Shown: positions 37,618 to 46,015 of the stretch, piece by piece
Layout of the letters: each line of letters opens with the position of its first letter
Position numbering within the stretch: the stretch's first letter is position 1
DNA from: Pricia antarctica
GTDB lineage: Bacteria; Bacteroidota; Bacteroidia; Flavobacteriales; Flavobacteriaceae
Direction: 5' to 3'
Length of the DNA: 64,000 bases
Assembly: GCF_900101815.1 (NCBI RefSeq)
Contig: NZ_FNAO01000007.1
Span: 62,001-126,000 of the forward strand
Program-made: the position numbers and the translations under genes
The notes under the pieces: generated by a model
The model's database searches: none
What the model saw: the letters and a program-made list of their open reading frames with translations, nothing else
What the model was told of the DNA's origin: nothing

Positions 37618-38445
37618 ATGAAATATCTATATCTAATCTTATTTTTCGGTACTATAGGTATCGCGAGCTTTTCCGGAATTTCAAAATGTTCCGGTTTTGA
37701 TGAGACCAATAACCGCTTACATGGGGAAGAACGGCCGCTATGGATTATGGCTTACAATATCCACCATGCCAATCCGCCTTCCACGCCCGATTCCATCGAT
37801 ATTCCGGCCATTGTCCGTACCATAAGGGCACAGAATCCCGATATTCTGGCCCTACAGGAAATTGATGCGAACACCAAAAGGTCTGGACGGGGTAACCAAG
37901 CGGATATAATAGCGGACAGCCTTGGTATGAATGTATTTTTCGGCAAGTCCATCGATTTTGAAGGGGGAGAGTATGGCGTCGCCATTCTGTCAAAATTCCC
38001 CATTTCGGAAGGAACGGTTTATAGACTTCCCACGGCGTCCGGCACCAATGGCGAAAAAAGAATTCTGGCTACCGTAAAGATAGCTTTGCCCAATAATAGG
38101 TTTATCCGGTTCGGAAGTACCCATTTGGATTCCCAAAAGGAGAATACCAATCGTCTTCTTCAAATAAGGGAAATACAGCGCATTGCCTCGGAAGACGGTT
38201 TGCCCATGATAATCGCGGGCGACTTTAATGCTCCGCCCAGCTCGGAGGTCATCACCATTTTGGACCAAGGTTTTAAAAGAACTTGTGATACCTGTCAACC
38301 TACCATTCCCGTGGACCATCCGGAAAAGACCATTGATTTTATCGCTTTTAGACCCGAAAATTCATTTAAAATAATTAATCATAAGGTTATTAATGAAACC
38401 TATGCTTCAGACCATTTACCTATTGTGGCGTTACTTGAACATTAG
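37618..38445 (+). CDS. Exported endonuclease/exonuclease/phosphatase (EEP) family enzyme 2
   Basis: 275 residues. A hydrophobic leader covers residues 3-22; a Cys at 24 could be a weak lipobox (ISKC), so secretion or membrane attachment are both possible. EEP motifs: MAYNIHHAN (Asn47), ILALQEID (Glu81), GSTHLDSQ, IIAGDFNAPPSSEV, TIDFIAFR and SDHLPIVAL. It is diverged from enzyme 1 and lies 29 bases downstream of it. Two different EEP enzymes in one unit suggest sequential or parallel cleavage of phosphodiester or phosphomonoester bonds. Confidence 0.9.
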   Translation: MKYLYLILFFGTIGIASFSGISKCSGFDETNNRLHGEERPLWIMAYNIHHANPPSTPDSIDIPAIVRTIRAQNPDILALQEIDANTKRSGRGNQADIIADSLGMNVFFGKSIDFEGGEYGVAILSKFPISEGTVYRLPTASGTNGEKRILATVKIALPNNRFIRFGSTHLDSQKENTNRLLQIREIQRIASEDGLPMIIAGDFNAPPSSEVITILDQGFKRTCDTCQPTIPVDHPEKTIDFIAFRPENSFKIINHKVINETYASDHLPIVALLEH

Positions 38446-38520
38446 CATATGATCATTTACTAAGCCATACGCTTGTACAAATCCTCCTTAAGTCCATGCC
38501 AACTTGAATTTTGACCCTAC

Positions 38521-39762
38521 ATGAACAAAAATCAAAAAATATCCCCAGAGAACAATGGCAGGAGAGGTTTTATAGGAAAGCTTTCTAAAGCTGCAATCAT
38601 GGGCGCCTCTCTGCCTTTGAACCCGGTCATTGCCATGCCCACGATTTCGGAAGGGAACGGGGGCGGTCCATCAGAGGATTTGTTTGAGCTGTCGACCGCC
38701 CCCTATCTTCAGAATTTAACGGAAAGTTCCGTAACTATACTCTGTATTACAAACGCCAAAGCACATAGTTGGATAGAATTTGGCCCGAAAACCCTTAATC
38801 TCAGAACAGAAACCCATTCCGACGGTTTCGTGCAGGCAAATAACAGTCTACACAAAATACAATTATGCGGATTACAAGCGCATACTACCTACAAATATAG
38901 AGTGGCGAGCAGACCAATCGTCAAATTTGACCCATACGACCTTGTCTTTGGAGAAACCGTATTTAGCAACATGTTCAGTTTTACTACCCCAGCTACCCAT
39001 GCGGATTCTGTTTCCTGTATAATTCTCAACGACATTCACGACCGCCCGTATTCTTTTTCAGATCTTCTTTCCCTATGTGGCGATTTCAAATATGATTTTG
39101 TAGCGCTAAATGGCGACATGTTCGATTTTCAGACCGATGAAAAGCAACTGATAGATCATTTAATTGAGCCATGCACAACACTTTTTGCCAGCGAAAGGCC
39201 TTTCCTAATGATAAGGGGAAATCATGAAACTCGGGGCAAATACGCAAGACATTTCAAAGATTACTTCACGTACAAGGATAATGAATATTACTTTTCATTT
39301 AAACAAGGCCCGGTGCATTGGATAGTTCTCGATACAGGGGAGGACAAAGAAGATAGTGCACCCGCTTATGGCGAAATCGTTTGCTTCGACCAATTTAGGG
39401 AGACACAAGCCATTTGGTTGGAAACGGAATTGGAGAAATTGGAATTCAAGGACTGTAAATATCGCGTCGTCCTCATGCATATTCCTGTATTCCATTCGGG
39501 AGATTGGCACGGCACTATGCACTGTCGGAAACTCTTCCATCCTATTTTCGAAAAACACGGGGTAGATGTGGTTATTTCAGGCCATACTCATACGTATGGC
39601 ATTCACCCGCCAAACAATGAACATAGGTATCCGATTATTATAGGCGGAGGGCCTAAAACAGATACTCGGACCGTAATTCAGTTAAAGGCCGACAACCGGC
39701 AATTACAACTAAAAATGATACGGGATGATGGTTTAGTGGTTGGTGAGTATAGTATTGATTAG
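38521..39762 (+). CDS. Metallophosphoesterase with purple-acid-phosphatase-type N-domain, probable Tat substrate
   Basis: 413 residues. The N-terminus has a twin arginine in NNGRRGFIGKLSKAAIMGASL, consistent with Tat export. A fibronectin-like PAP N-domain follows (TAPYLQNLTESSVTILC, about 55-150). Metallophosphatase motifs are complete: LNDIHD, ALNGDMFDF, RGNHETRGK, VVLMHIPVFH and SGHTHTYGI. The fold carries a two-metal centre for phosphomonoester or diester cleavage in the periplasm. It lies 75 bases after EEP enzyme 2 on the same strand. The Tat route would fit loading of metal before export. Confidence 0.88.
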   Translation: MNKNQKISPENNGRRGFIGKLSKAAIMGASLPLNPVIAMPTISEGNGGGPSEDLFELSTAPYLQNLTESSVTILCITNAKAHSWIEFGPKTLNLRTETHSDGFVQANNSLHKIQLCGLQAHTTYKYRVASRPIVKFDPYDLVFGETVFSNMFSFTTPATHADSVSCIILNDIHDRPYSFSDLLSLCGDFKYDFVALNGDMFDFQTDEKQLIDHLIEPCTTLFASERPFLMIRGNHETRGKYARHFKDYFTYKDNEYYFSFKQGPVHWIVLDTGEDKEDSAPAYGEIVCFDQFRETQAIWLETELEKLEFKDCKYRVVLMHIPVFHSGDWHGTMHCRKLFHPIFEKHGVDVVISGHTHTYGIHPPNNEHRYPIIIGGGPKTDTRTVIQLKADNRQLQLKMIRDDGLVVGEYSID

Positions 39763-39982
39763 GAAATATGAAGAATTAGGAGTTCGGAATTGATGATAAA
39801 CGATTTATATTTACGGAAATAAAACCTTGTTGATTGTCGAAAAAAGGACAAATACCGATATTGTTAGAAAATAAAATTAATATTAGCGAGATTCCACAAT
39901 CCTTCTGATAGCCGTGCTGATTGCCACGGCGGACTTCCAACAATCTCTAATGCCTTCATTTCCGATTACGCTAAATTTGTAC

Positions 39983-41380
39983 ATGGACGTATTGCAACAA
40001 CTTCTCGGCCGCTTACATCCCTTGATTGTGCACCTTCCCATTGGTTTTATCCTGTTGGGTCTGCTATTGCAATGGCATGACAGAAAAACCCGGCAGTACG
40101 GCAAAGTAATAGGTCTTATTTTTCTATGGGCGGGAATCAGTGCCGTTCTGGCTTGTAGCACGGGCTATTTGCAATATTTGGGAGAAGGCTATGGGTTCGA
40201 TACCGTGAAATTGCATTTGTGGTCCGGTATCGCAACGGCCCTTTTTTCGTTCATAATGTACGCCCGCTTGAGGAAATGGAAACCAGCGGATTTCCTTGCT
40301 AAAATTCCGATGGTCGCATTTTCCATCCTCCTTTTTGTAATGATTTCATTTACGGGACATCAAGGCGGGAACATCACGCACGGCGAAGATTATTTGGTGG
40401 AACCTTTGCCCAACTCCATAAAATCGGCCTTGGGCTATGCGACTTTCGAGGAAAAGAAAATCGTGCTGAACGAACAAAATTGGGACGAAGCCCAACTTTA
40501 TGAGGAGGTAATCGATCCTATTTTGAACAATAAGTGCATAAGCTGCCATAATCCCAAAAAAACTAAGGGCGAATTGCTTTTAAATTCAGAGGAAGGCATT
40601 TTGACCGGAGGTGAAAACGGCGAGGTGGTCGTGACCAACAGTGCTTCCGATAGTGAAATCTTTATTCGTATGAACCTGCCCAAGGACAATGACGACCATA
40701 TGCCGCCGGAAGGCAAAACCCAGCCGTCAAAGGAAGAGATTGCCCTGATCGGTGCCTGGTTGGATGCGGGGCATCCTTTCGGGGGAACGATTGCGGAAAG
40801 TGGTCTGGGAAAGGAACTGTTCCGTCCATTTTTCCCCAAAAAAGTGGATAATGATTATCCTAATTTGGATATCGTCGCGGCATCCCAAGACAGTATCGAC
40901 GCTATTAAAGACCAGGGCATCCATATCGATAAAATCAGTACGGCGGTTAATTTTCTTAAGGTTTCCTGCCTCAACAAGCCCTCATTTTCAGATTCGGATT
41001 TTGTCCTTTTGAATTCCTTAAAAAAACAGATAGCCGTTCTGGATCTGGGCGGCACCCGAGTATCCGACGCTATCTTCGAAAAGCTGGCGACCCTTCCCCA
41101 TTTGACTATTTTGAATTTGGATGATACGGATATCACCGGAAAAGGTATCGAAAAGCTGGCGGACGCATCCGAACATCTAAAATCCATCAACCTCACCAAC
41201 TCAAAATTCCAGGAGCCCTATCTGGAAAAATTGGCGGATTTCAAAAAATTGAAAAAGGTCTATGTCTTCAATAGCCAACTGGACGCCGACGGCACGAAAA
41301 GTCTAAAAGACGGACAGATTACCATTGATTATGGCAATTACGAACTGCCGGCAATCGCTTCCGATTCCATTGTTTATTGA
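39983..41380 (+). CDS. DUF2231 membrane / c-type cytochrome / leucine-rich fusion protein
   Basis: 465 residues from the ATG at 39983 (MDVLQQLLGRLHPLIVHLPIG); an ATG at 39950 and a GTG at 39914 are less likely because a small inverted repeat (39911-39930) lies across them. Residues 1-125 hold about four membrane segments of a DUF2231-type domain with an HPLIVHLPIG motif. A PSCyt1-type haem domain with CISCH at about 185-189 follows (KTKGELLLNSEEG, DHMPPEGK). The C-terminal about 150 residues have leucine-rich repeats (LPHLTILNLDDTDITGKG). The haem would be added by CcsBA, encoded 10 kb upstream. Electron partner and role are unknown. Confidence 0.82.
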   Translation: MDVLQQLLGRLHPLIVHLPIGFILLGLLLQWHDRKTRQYGKVIGLIFLWAGISAVLACSTGYLQYLGEGYGFDTVKLHLWSGIATALFSFIMYARLRKWKPADFLAKIPMVAFSILLFVMISFTGHQGGNITHGEDYLVEPLPNSIKSALGYATFEEKKIVLNEQNWDEAQLYEEVIDPILNNKCISCHNPKKTKGELLLNSEEGILTGGENGEVVVTNSASDSEIFIRMNLPKDNDDHMPPEGKTQPSKEEIALIGAWLDAGHPFGGTIAESGLGKELFRPFFPKKVDNDYPNLDIVAASQDSIDAIKDQGIHIDKISTAVNFLKVSCLNKPSFSDSDFVLLNSLKKQIAVLDLGGTRVSDAIFEKLATLPHLTILNLDDTDITGKGIEKLADASEHLKSINLTNSKFQEPYLEKLADFKKLKKVYVFNSQLDADGTKSLKDGQITIDYGNYELPAIASDSIVY

Positions 41381-41524
41381 AAAGAGTCGAGTTGAAAGAG
41401 GGCTAGCGGTTGCATTAGGCATCAGGGTCAGAAATCCTGCTTTATATTGAGAAGCTCATCGGTAAACCCGACCTCATTTTCGGGTGATATTTAGTAACTT
41501 TACGCCTTGCAAAAAATCAAACTC

Positions 41525-42703
41525 ATGAATCCAAACAAAAAAGGTCTCAACACCATCTGCACCCACACCGGCGAAGTAAAGGACAAGCAGTTCAAGGGAG
41601 CGATATCCCCCTTATATATGAGCACTTCCTATGCATTCGAGGATGTAGACGTCAAACGCTATCCCCGTTATTTCAATACGCCCAACCAAGAATCCCTCTG
41701 CAAAAAAATCGCCGCTTTGGAACATGCGGAATCCGCCTTGATTTTCGGTAGTGGCATGGCGGCCATCAGCACTGCTTTGATGGCTTTTTTGAAAGCAGGC
41801 GACCATATTGTGCTGCAGCAGACCTTATACGGGGGTACCTATAATTTGGTGACAGAGGAGTTCCATAAATACGGCATCGAATATTCCTTTACCGAGGGAT
41901 GGCAACCTGAGGCTTTTGAGGATAAAATTCAGGAGAATACCAAGGTCCTCTATATCGAGACCCCATCTAACCCGCTGTTGACGGTAACCGATTTGGATGC
42001 CATCGGCAAACTATCGAAAAAACACGGACTTATTTCCATGATCGACAATACATTCGCCAGTCCTGTCAATCAGAATCCCATTGATTTCGATATCGATATC
42101 GTCATCCACAGTGCCACGAAATATATGGGCGGGCATTCCGATATCTGTGCGGGTGCGGTGGCATCGACCGAAGAAAATATCAAACGGATATTTGCCCTGG
42201 CCAAGAATTTCGGGGGAAGCCTTAGTGATTACACGGTCTGGCTGTTGGAACGCAGTATGAAGACGATGGGCATTCGCGTAAGAGCACAGAACGAAAACGC
42301 ACAGCGGATGGCCGAATACCTTGACGCACATCAAGATATCGGAGCGGTGTACTATCCCGGCCTACCAAACCATCCCGGTCATCGGGTTGCCAAAGCACAA
42401 ATGAAAGGTTTCGGAGGGATGTTATCCTTCGAACTCCATGAAGGTCTGGACGCTTCCCAGTTCCAAAAATCCTTGCAACTAATAAAACCCTCCATGAGCT
42501 TGGCGGGCGTTGAAAGTACCGTACTTTCGCCATCGCAAACCTCGCATGCCCTTTTAGGAGCCGAAGAAAGGAAGCGACAGGGCATCAAAGATGGCCTGAT
42601 CCGTTTTTCGGTGGGTATCGAAGAGACCGAAGATTTGATTGCGGATATCGAACAGGCACTCAATAAAATAAAATCAAAAGGTACTGCGGTAACCCGTTCA
42701 TGA
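41525..42703 (+). CDS. Trans-sulfuration family PLP enzyme (cystathionine gamma-lyase/synthase or methionine gamma-lyase type)
   Basis: 392 residues from the ATG at 41525; a TTG at 41507 would add six residues ahead of a normal N-terminus. The Cys/Met metabolism PLP family is shown by GAISPLYMSTSYAF, IFGSGMAAISTALM, SLYGGTYN-like VLQQTLYGGTYN, the Schiff-base Lys199 in HSATKYMGGHSDICAGAV and VESTVLSPSQTSHA. The substrate among cystathionine, homoserine esters and methionine cannot be fixed by eye. It is followed 58 bases later by bshB1, whose pathway ends with addition of cysteine, so a role in cysteine supply is plausible. Confidence 0.9.
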   Translation: MNPNKKGLNTICTHTGEVKDKQFKGAISPLYMSTSYAFEDVDVKRYPRYFNTPNQESLCKKIAALEHAESALIFGSGMAAISTALMAFLKAGDHIVLQQTLYGGTYNLVTEEFHKYGIEYSFTEGWQPEAFEDKIQENTKVLYIETPSNPLLTVTDLDAIGKLSKKHGLISMIDNTFASPVNQNPIDFDIDIVIHSATKYMGGHSDICAGAVASTEENIKRIFALAKNFGGSLSDYTVWLLERSMKTMGIRVRAQNENAQRMAEYLDAHQDIGAVYYPGLPNHPGHRVAKAQMKGFGGMLSFELHEGLDASQFQKSLQLIKPSMSLAGVESTVLSPSQTSHALLGAEERKRQGIKDGLIRFSVGIEETEDLIADIEQALNKIKSKGTAVTRS

Positions 42704-42761
42704 CCTGTAAAATGTATCTCGGCCTTAAACCTGAGGGTCAAATATTGAACTTGAACTTAAC

Positions 42762-43484
42762 ATGAAACTAGACATAGTAGTATTCGGCTCCCACCCCGAT
42801 GATGCCGAACTCGGTGCAGGGGCAACCATCGCCAAGGAGGTCGCCAACGGAAAAAAGGTCGGTATCGTCGATTTGACCCGGGGAGAACTTGGAACAAGGG
42901 GCTCTGCCGAAATCCGGGATAAGGAAGCGGCCAAATCCGCAAAAATTTTGGGCGTTTCGGTACGCGAAAATTTGGCATTTGACGACGGATTCTTTGTGAA
43001 TGATAAAGCACATCAGTTGGGAATTATTCGTATGCTGCGAAAATATCGACCCGAAACTGTGCTTTGTAATGCCATCGACGACCGCCACATTGACCATGGA
43101 AGAGGTAGTAAACTGGTCAGTGATGCCTGTTTTTTAAGTGGATTGGTGAAAATCGAAACAAAACTTGATGCCAACGCTGAAGTACAACTTCCTTGGCGCC
43201 CAAAAGTGGTCTACCATTATATCCAGTGGAAAAATATCAAGCCGGATTTTGTAGTCGACGTTTCGGGTTATATCGAAAAGAAAACAGAGGCTATTCTAGC
43301 CTATTCCTCGCAATTTCACGATCCCAATAGTAAAGAACCCGAAACCCCGATTACGAGTAAGAATTTTCTAGATAGTGTAGCATACCGCGCAAGGGATTTA
43401 GGACGCTTGGTTGGCGTAGGGTACGGAGAAGGGTTTACCGTAGAACGGCACGTTGCCGTTAATCGCTTGGGCGATTTGAAATGA
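42762..43484 (+). CDS. bshB1: Bacillithiol biosynthesis deacetylase BshB1
   Basis: 240 residues, the usual size. FGSHPDDAELGAGATIA gives the zinc ligands His11, Asp13 and Asp14 of the PIG-L fold; LTRGELGTRGSAEIRDKEAAKSA-type text and AIDDRHIDHGRG are specific for BshB1. The enzyme removes acetyl from GlcNAc-malate in bacillithiol synthesis. The C-terminus (GYGEGFTVERHVAVNRLGDLK) is intact. It is downstream of the trans-sulfuration enzyme and converges on the histidine kinase with 62 bases between. Confidence 0.93.
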   Translation: MKLDIVVFGSHPDDAELGAGATIAKEVANGKKVGIVDLTRGELGTRGSAEIRDKEAAKSAKILGVSVRENLAFDDGFFVNDKAHQLGIIRMLRKYRPETVLCNAIDDRHIDHGRGSKLVSDACFLSGLVKIETKLDANAEVQLPWRPKVVYHYIQWKNIKPDFVVDVSGYIEKKTEAILAYSSQFHDPNSKEPETPITSKNFLDSVAYRARDLGRLVGVGYGEGFTVERHVAVNRLGDLK

Positions 43485-43546
43485 AACATAAATTTTAACC
43501 TGCTTCCCGTGACTAAAATTACACTAACTGCCACTAACGACCGAAA

Positions 43547-45637
43547 TCACCCCGTCTTCCGATATGACTTCTTCGCCCGAGGCACTGTAAAATGAAACGT
43601 ACTACCTTTTCTGAGTAAACTCTCCGCCCAGATGCTACCCCCATTTTTTTCGACCATTTCCTTACATAGCGAAAGTCCGAGTCCGGTGCCTTTTTCATTG
43701 TTGGTACCATAGGTAGTGTGATTGGAGTTCAATGCAAAAATCCTTTCGATGGTCTTAGCGTCCATGCCGATGCCCGTATCCCGAATGGAAACTTGCCAGT
43801 ATTGACCTTTCTCTTGGGCCGAAATGGTTACCATTCCGTTTTTGGGCGTGAACTTAAGGGCGTTGCTGATGAGGTTCCTGATGACGATATCGATTTGATC
43901 ACTATCTGACCACACCAGGGTATTCGTAGGTATTTGGCTTACGAGTTTGATGGACTTGTTCTGCGCGATTTCGGACAATAAATGGATGTTGTCCTTTACT
44001 ATCGATTCCAGACCCACTACCGAAGGTTTCGTTACGGCACCGTTCATCTGCGTATGGCCCCATGTCAGTAAATTGTTCAAAGTAAAGGAGATATGGTCAA
44101 TATCGTGCCGCAGTTTGGGTATGTATTCCATGAATTCGCTTTGGCTTATATCGCCTTCCTTGAATAGTTTTAGCAGCCCTTGGAATGCGCCGATCGGACC
44201 TCGCAGATCGTGACCAATGATAGAAAACAACTTGTCTTTCGTCCGGTTGATGTCTCGCAGTTCTTGCTCACTTTTCTCTAAATCTGTAGTTTTCCCTTTC
44301 AGTTCGGTGTTGAGATTCTTTTGTATTTTTTCACTTCGGCGTACCAAGAAGGTAATTACAACAAATATTAAAAGAATGGCCAACGCTGCGTTTACGTAGT
44401 TTCTTTGTTGTGCCAATTGCTTTCTGTTCACCTCGATCAGATCTTGCTTTTGCTTTTGATGTTCCATTTTGGTTTCTAGCAGGGTAAGGCTTTTTTTGTT
44501 CTCGTTGCTGGATAGGGAGTCCGACAATCTCTGATAAAGCTCGTGATATTCCAGCGAAGCGGCGAAGTTCTTTTTGTTCTTATGGATTTTGTACAAGGTT
44601 TTGGCACATTTTTGTTTACCCTCCATAAACTGTAGTTTGTCGGAAACTTCAAAGGCCTCGAGCGCATAACGTTCCGAAATATCATCCTGTTTTAGTCCGA
44701 AATAGGCTTCCGCCATTCCGTTGAGCAAATCGATTCTTCCACGATCGTCATCGAGATTTTTGTGCAACATTTCGCTTTGACTATACCAGTAGATGGCCCA
44801 TTTGAACTTATTTTCTTTGAGATAGGTTTTCCCTTTTACTTGATAGGCAAAGGCGAGCCAATCCATAATTTCAAGCTTTTCGAAAACCGTGATACTACTA
44901 TTGACGTTGTACATGGCATAGTCAAGTTGGCCCATATCGGCGTATAGCGATGCGATATTGCTCATGGTTTCCGCAGAATAGATTTCGTTACCGATTTCCT
45001 GATTTATTTTTTTTACTATTTTATAGAACTCAAGGGCTTGAACGTAATCTTTTTGCGAGATATAAAGATTGGCGATGTTTTCGCTCATTACAGAAAGCAT
45101 TAAGGAATCGCCGTAGGCTTTCGCCAAATCAATTCCTTCCAAATAGCCGATCAAGGCTTTGGCATAGTCTCCTTTGTAACCGTATTCCCCTGCCAGGTTG
45201 TTTTGCGATTTCAAGATCAGTTCTTGGTTTTTAGTAGTTTTACCAAGTGATAGTGCCTTTTTATAATAAGTAATGCCCTTTTTGTGGGCACCTTTATCGG
45301 AGTAATAGTCGCCAAGGCCCAACAGTGCCTTATTTTCGCCCAATTTGTAGTCGGAAGATTTACTTAATTCCAGCGCTTGGTTCGACAGCTTAAAAAGGCT
45401 ATCGCTGTTGTAAAATCGCATTTCGTTGCCTAATGCATTGATTAGGTCGATGTAAAGGGTGTCTTTGGTGGTGAACCTCGGTTGTGACCTCTTTATATGC
45501 AGCTGCTCTTTTAAACTATCCTTGACATTCTGCTGGGCGTTATTTTGAATGGGGACGAATAGGGCAACCCCTAAAATAAGCAGGTGTTTTTTTAAAAGGG
45601 AAGACAACGTCAAAAAGTAGGTTTTGACAATATTCAT
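43547..45637 (-). CDS. TPR-containing sensor histidine kinase
   Basis: 696 residues. An N-terminal signal/anchor lies at about 17-34, TPR repeats cover about 95-375 (GENKALLGLGDYYSDKGAHKKG-type units), and a membrane segment lies at about 414-433. The kinase core has the H-box KLFSIIGHDLRGPIGA with His476, the N-box NLISNALKFTPKNG, and G-boxes RDTGIGMD and GTGLGLSLC. No receiver domain or DNA-binding domain is present, and no response regulator gene adjoins it, so its partner lies elsewhere. The TPR part would sense a periplasmic protein or ligand. Its own promoter was not recognised. Confidence 0.92.
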   Translation of the reverse strand: MNIVKTYFLTLSSLLKKHLLILGVALFVPIQNNAQQNVKDSLKEQLHIKRSQPRFTTKDTLYIDLINALGNEMRFYNSDSLFKLSNQALELSKSSDYKLGENKALLGLGDYYSDKGAHKKGITYYKKALSLGKTTKNQELILKSQNNLAGEYGYKGDYAKALIGYLEGIDLAKAYGDSLMLSVMSENIANLYISQKDYVQALEFYKIVKKINQEIGNEIYSAETMSNIASLYADMGQLDYAMYNVNSSITVFEKLEIMDWLAFAYQVKGKTYLKENKFKWAIYWYSQSEMLHKNLDDDRGRIDLLNGMAEAYFGLKQDDISERYALEAFEVSDKLQFMEGKQKCAKTLYKIHKNKKNFAASLEYHELYQRLSDSLSSNENKKSLTLLETKMEHQKQKQDLIEVNRKQLAQQRNYVNAALAILLIFVVITFLVRRSEKIQKNLNTELKGKTTDLEKSEQELRDINRTKDKLFSIIGHDLRGPIGAFQGLLKLFKEGDISQSEFMEYIPKLRHDIDHISFTLNNLLTWGHTQMNGAVTKPSVVGLESIVKDNIHLLSEIAQNKSIKLVSQIPTNTLVWSDSDQIDIVIRNLISNALKFTPKNGMVTISAQEKGQYWQVSIRDTGIGMDAKTIERIFALNSNHTTYGTNNEKGTGLGLSLCKEMVEKNGGSIWAESLLRKGSTFHFTVPRAKKSYRKTG

Positions 45638-45796
45638 GCTTGCGACGAATTATAGACAATCGAAATTAGCCGTTGAAGCCCAGTCTAGGTAAATTTTGTT
45701 GTGAAACGCTATATTTTGTGTGTTTTGTCCGATTTGGGATGCATTTCATCGGAGTTTATCGGGTTTGGATACGAATTTCTGCTGGACCTAAAAAGC

Positions 45797-45828
45797 AAAA
45801 GTCCCATCGCAAAGCGACAGGACTTTTT
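45797..45828 (-). terminator. Intrinsic terminator after tRNA-His
   Basis: AAAAGTCC pairs with GGACTTTT around an inner TCGC-AAA-GCGA stem. It is bounded by A and T runs and is 12 bases past the 3' end of the tRNA. Confidence 0.75.
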
Positions 45829-45840
45829 GTTTACCTATTG

Positions 45841-45915
45841 GGTGGAAGACCGGTTTCGAACCGGCGACCTCTTGAACCACAATCAAGCGCTCTAACCAGC
45901 TGAGCTACAACCACC
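45841..45915 (-). tRNA. tRNA-His (GTG anticodon)
   Basis: The minus strand reads GGTGGTTGTAGCTCAGC onwards. The D-arm GCTC/GAGC, an anticodon stem CTTGA/TCAAG with loop TTGTGGT (anticodon GTG) and a T-arm GCCGG-TTCGAAA-CCGGT are all formed. An encoded extra G precedes position 1, as usual for tRNA-His, opposite C73. CCA is not encoded. Pairs 5-68 and 6-67 of the acceptor stem are both T-T, the remaining pairs being normal. Confidence 0.93.
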
Positions 45916-46015
45916 GTTTAAGAAGGCGCAAAGATATTTTTTTTGAGCGATCTTTCAAATTAAAAAGAAGGTTATTTTACAAGCACCGGCCACGCATAGC
46001 TCTAGCCTTTCCAAC

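Noticed and set aside
39911-39930. Hairpin GCCGTG/CACGGC before the cytochrome gene, considered as a regulatory site
   Set aside because: Only six pairs and no context; used only to prefer the later start codon.
41466-41485. Small stem ACCCGA/TCGGGT before the trans-sulfuration gene, considered as a terminator or SAM riboswitch
   Set aside because: Only six base pairs, no T-run and none of the conserved SAM riboswitch elements could be recognised.
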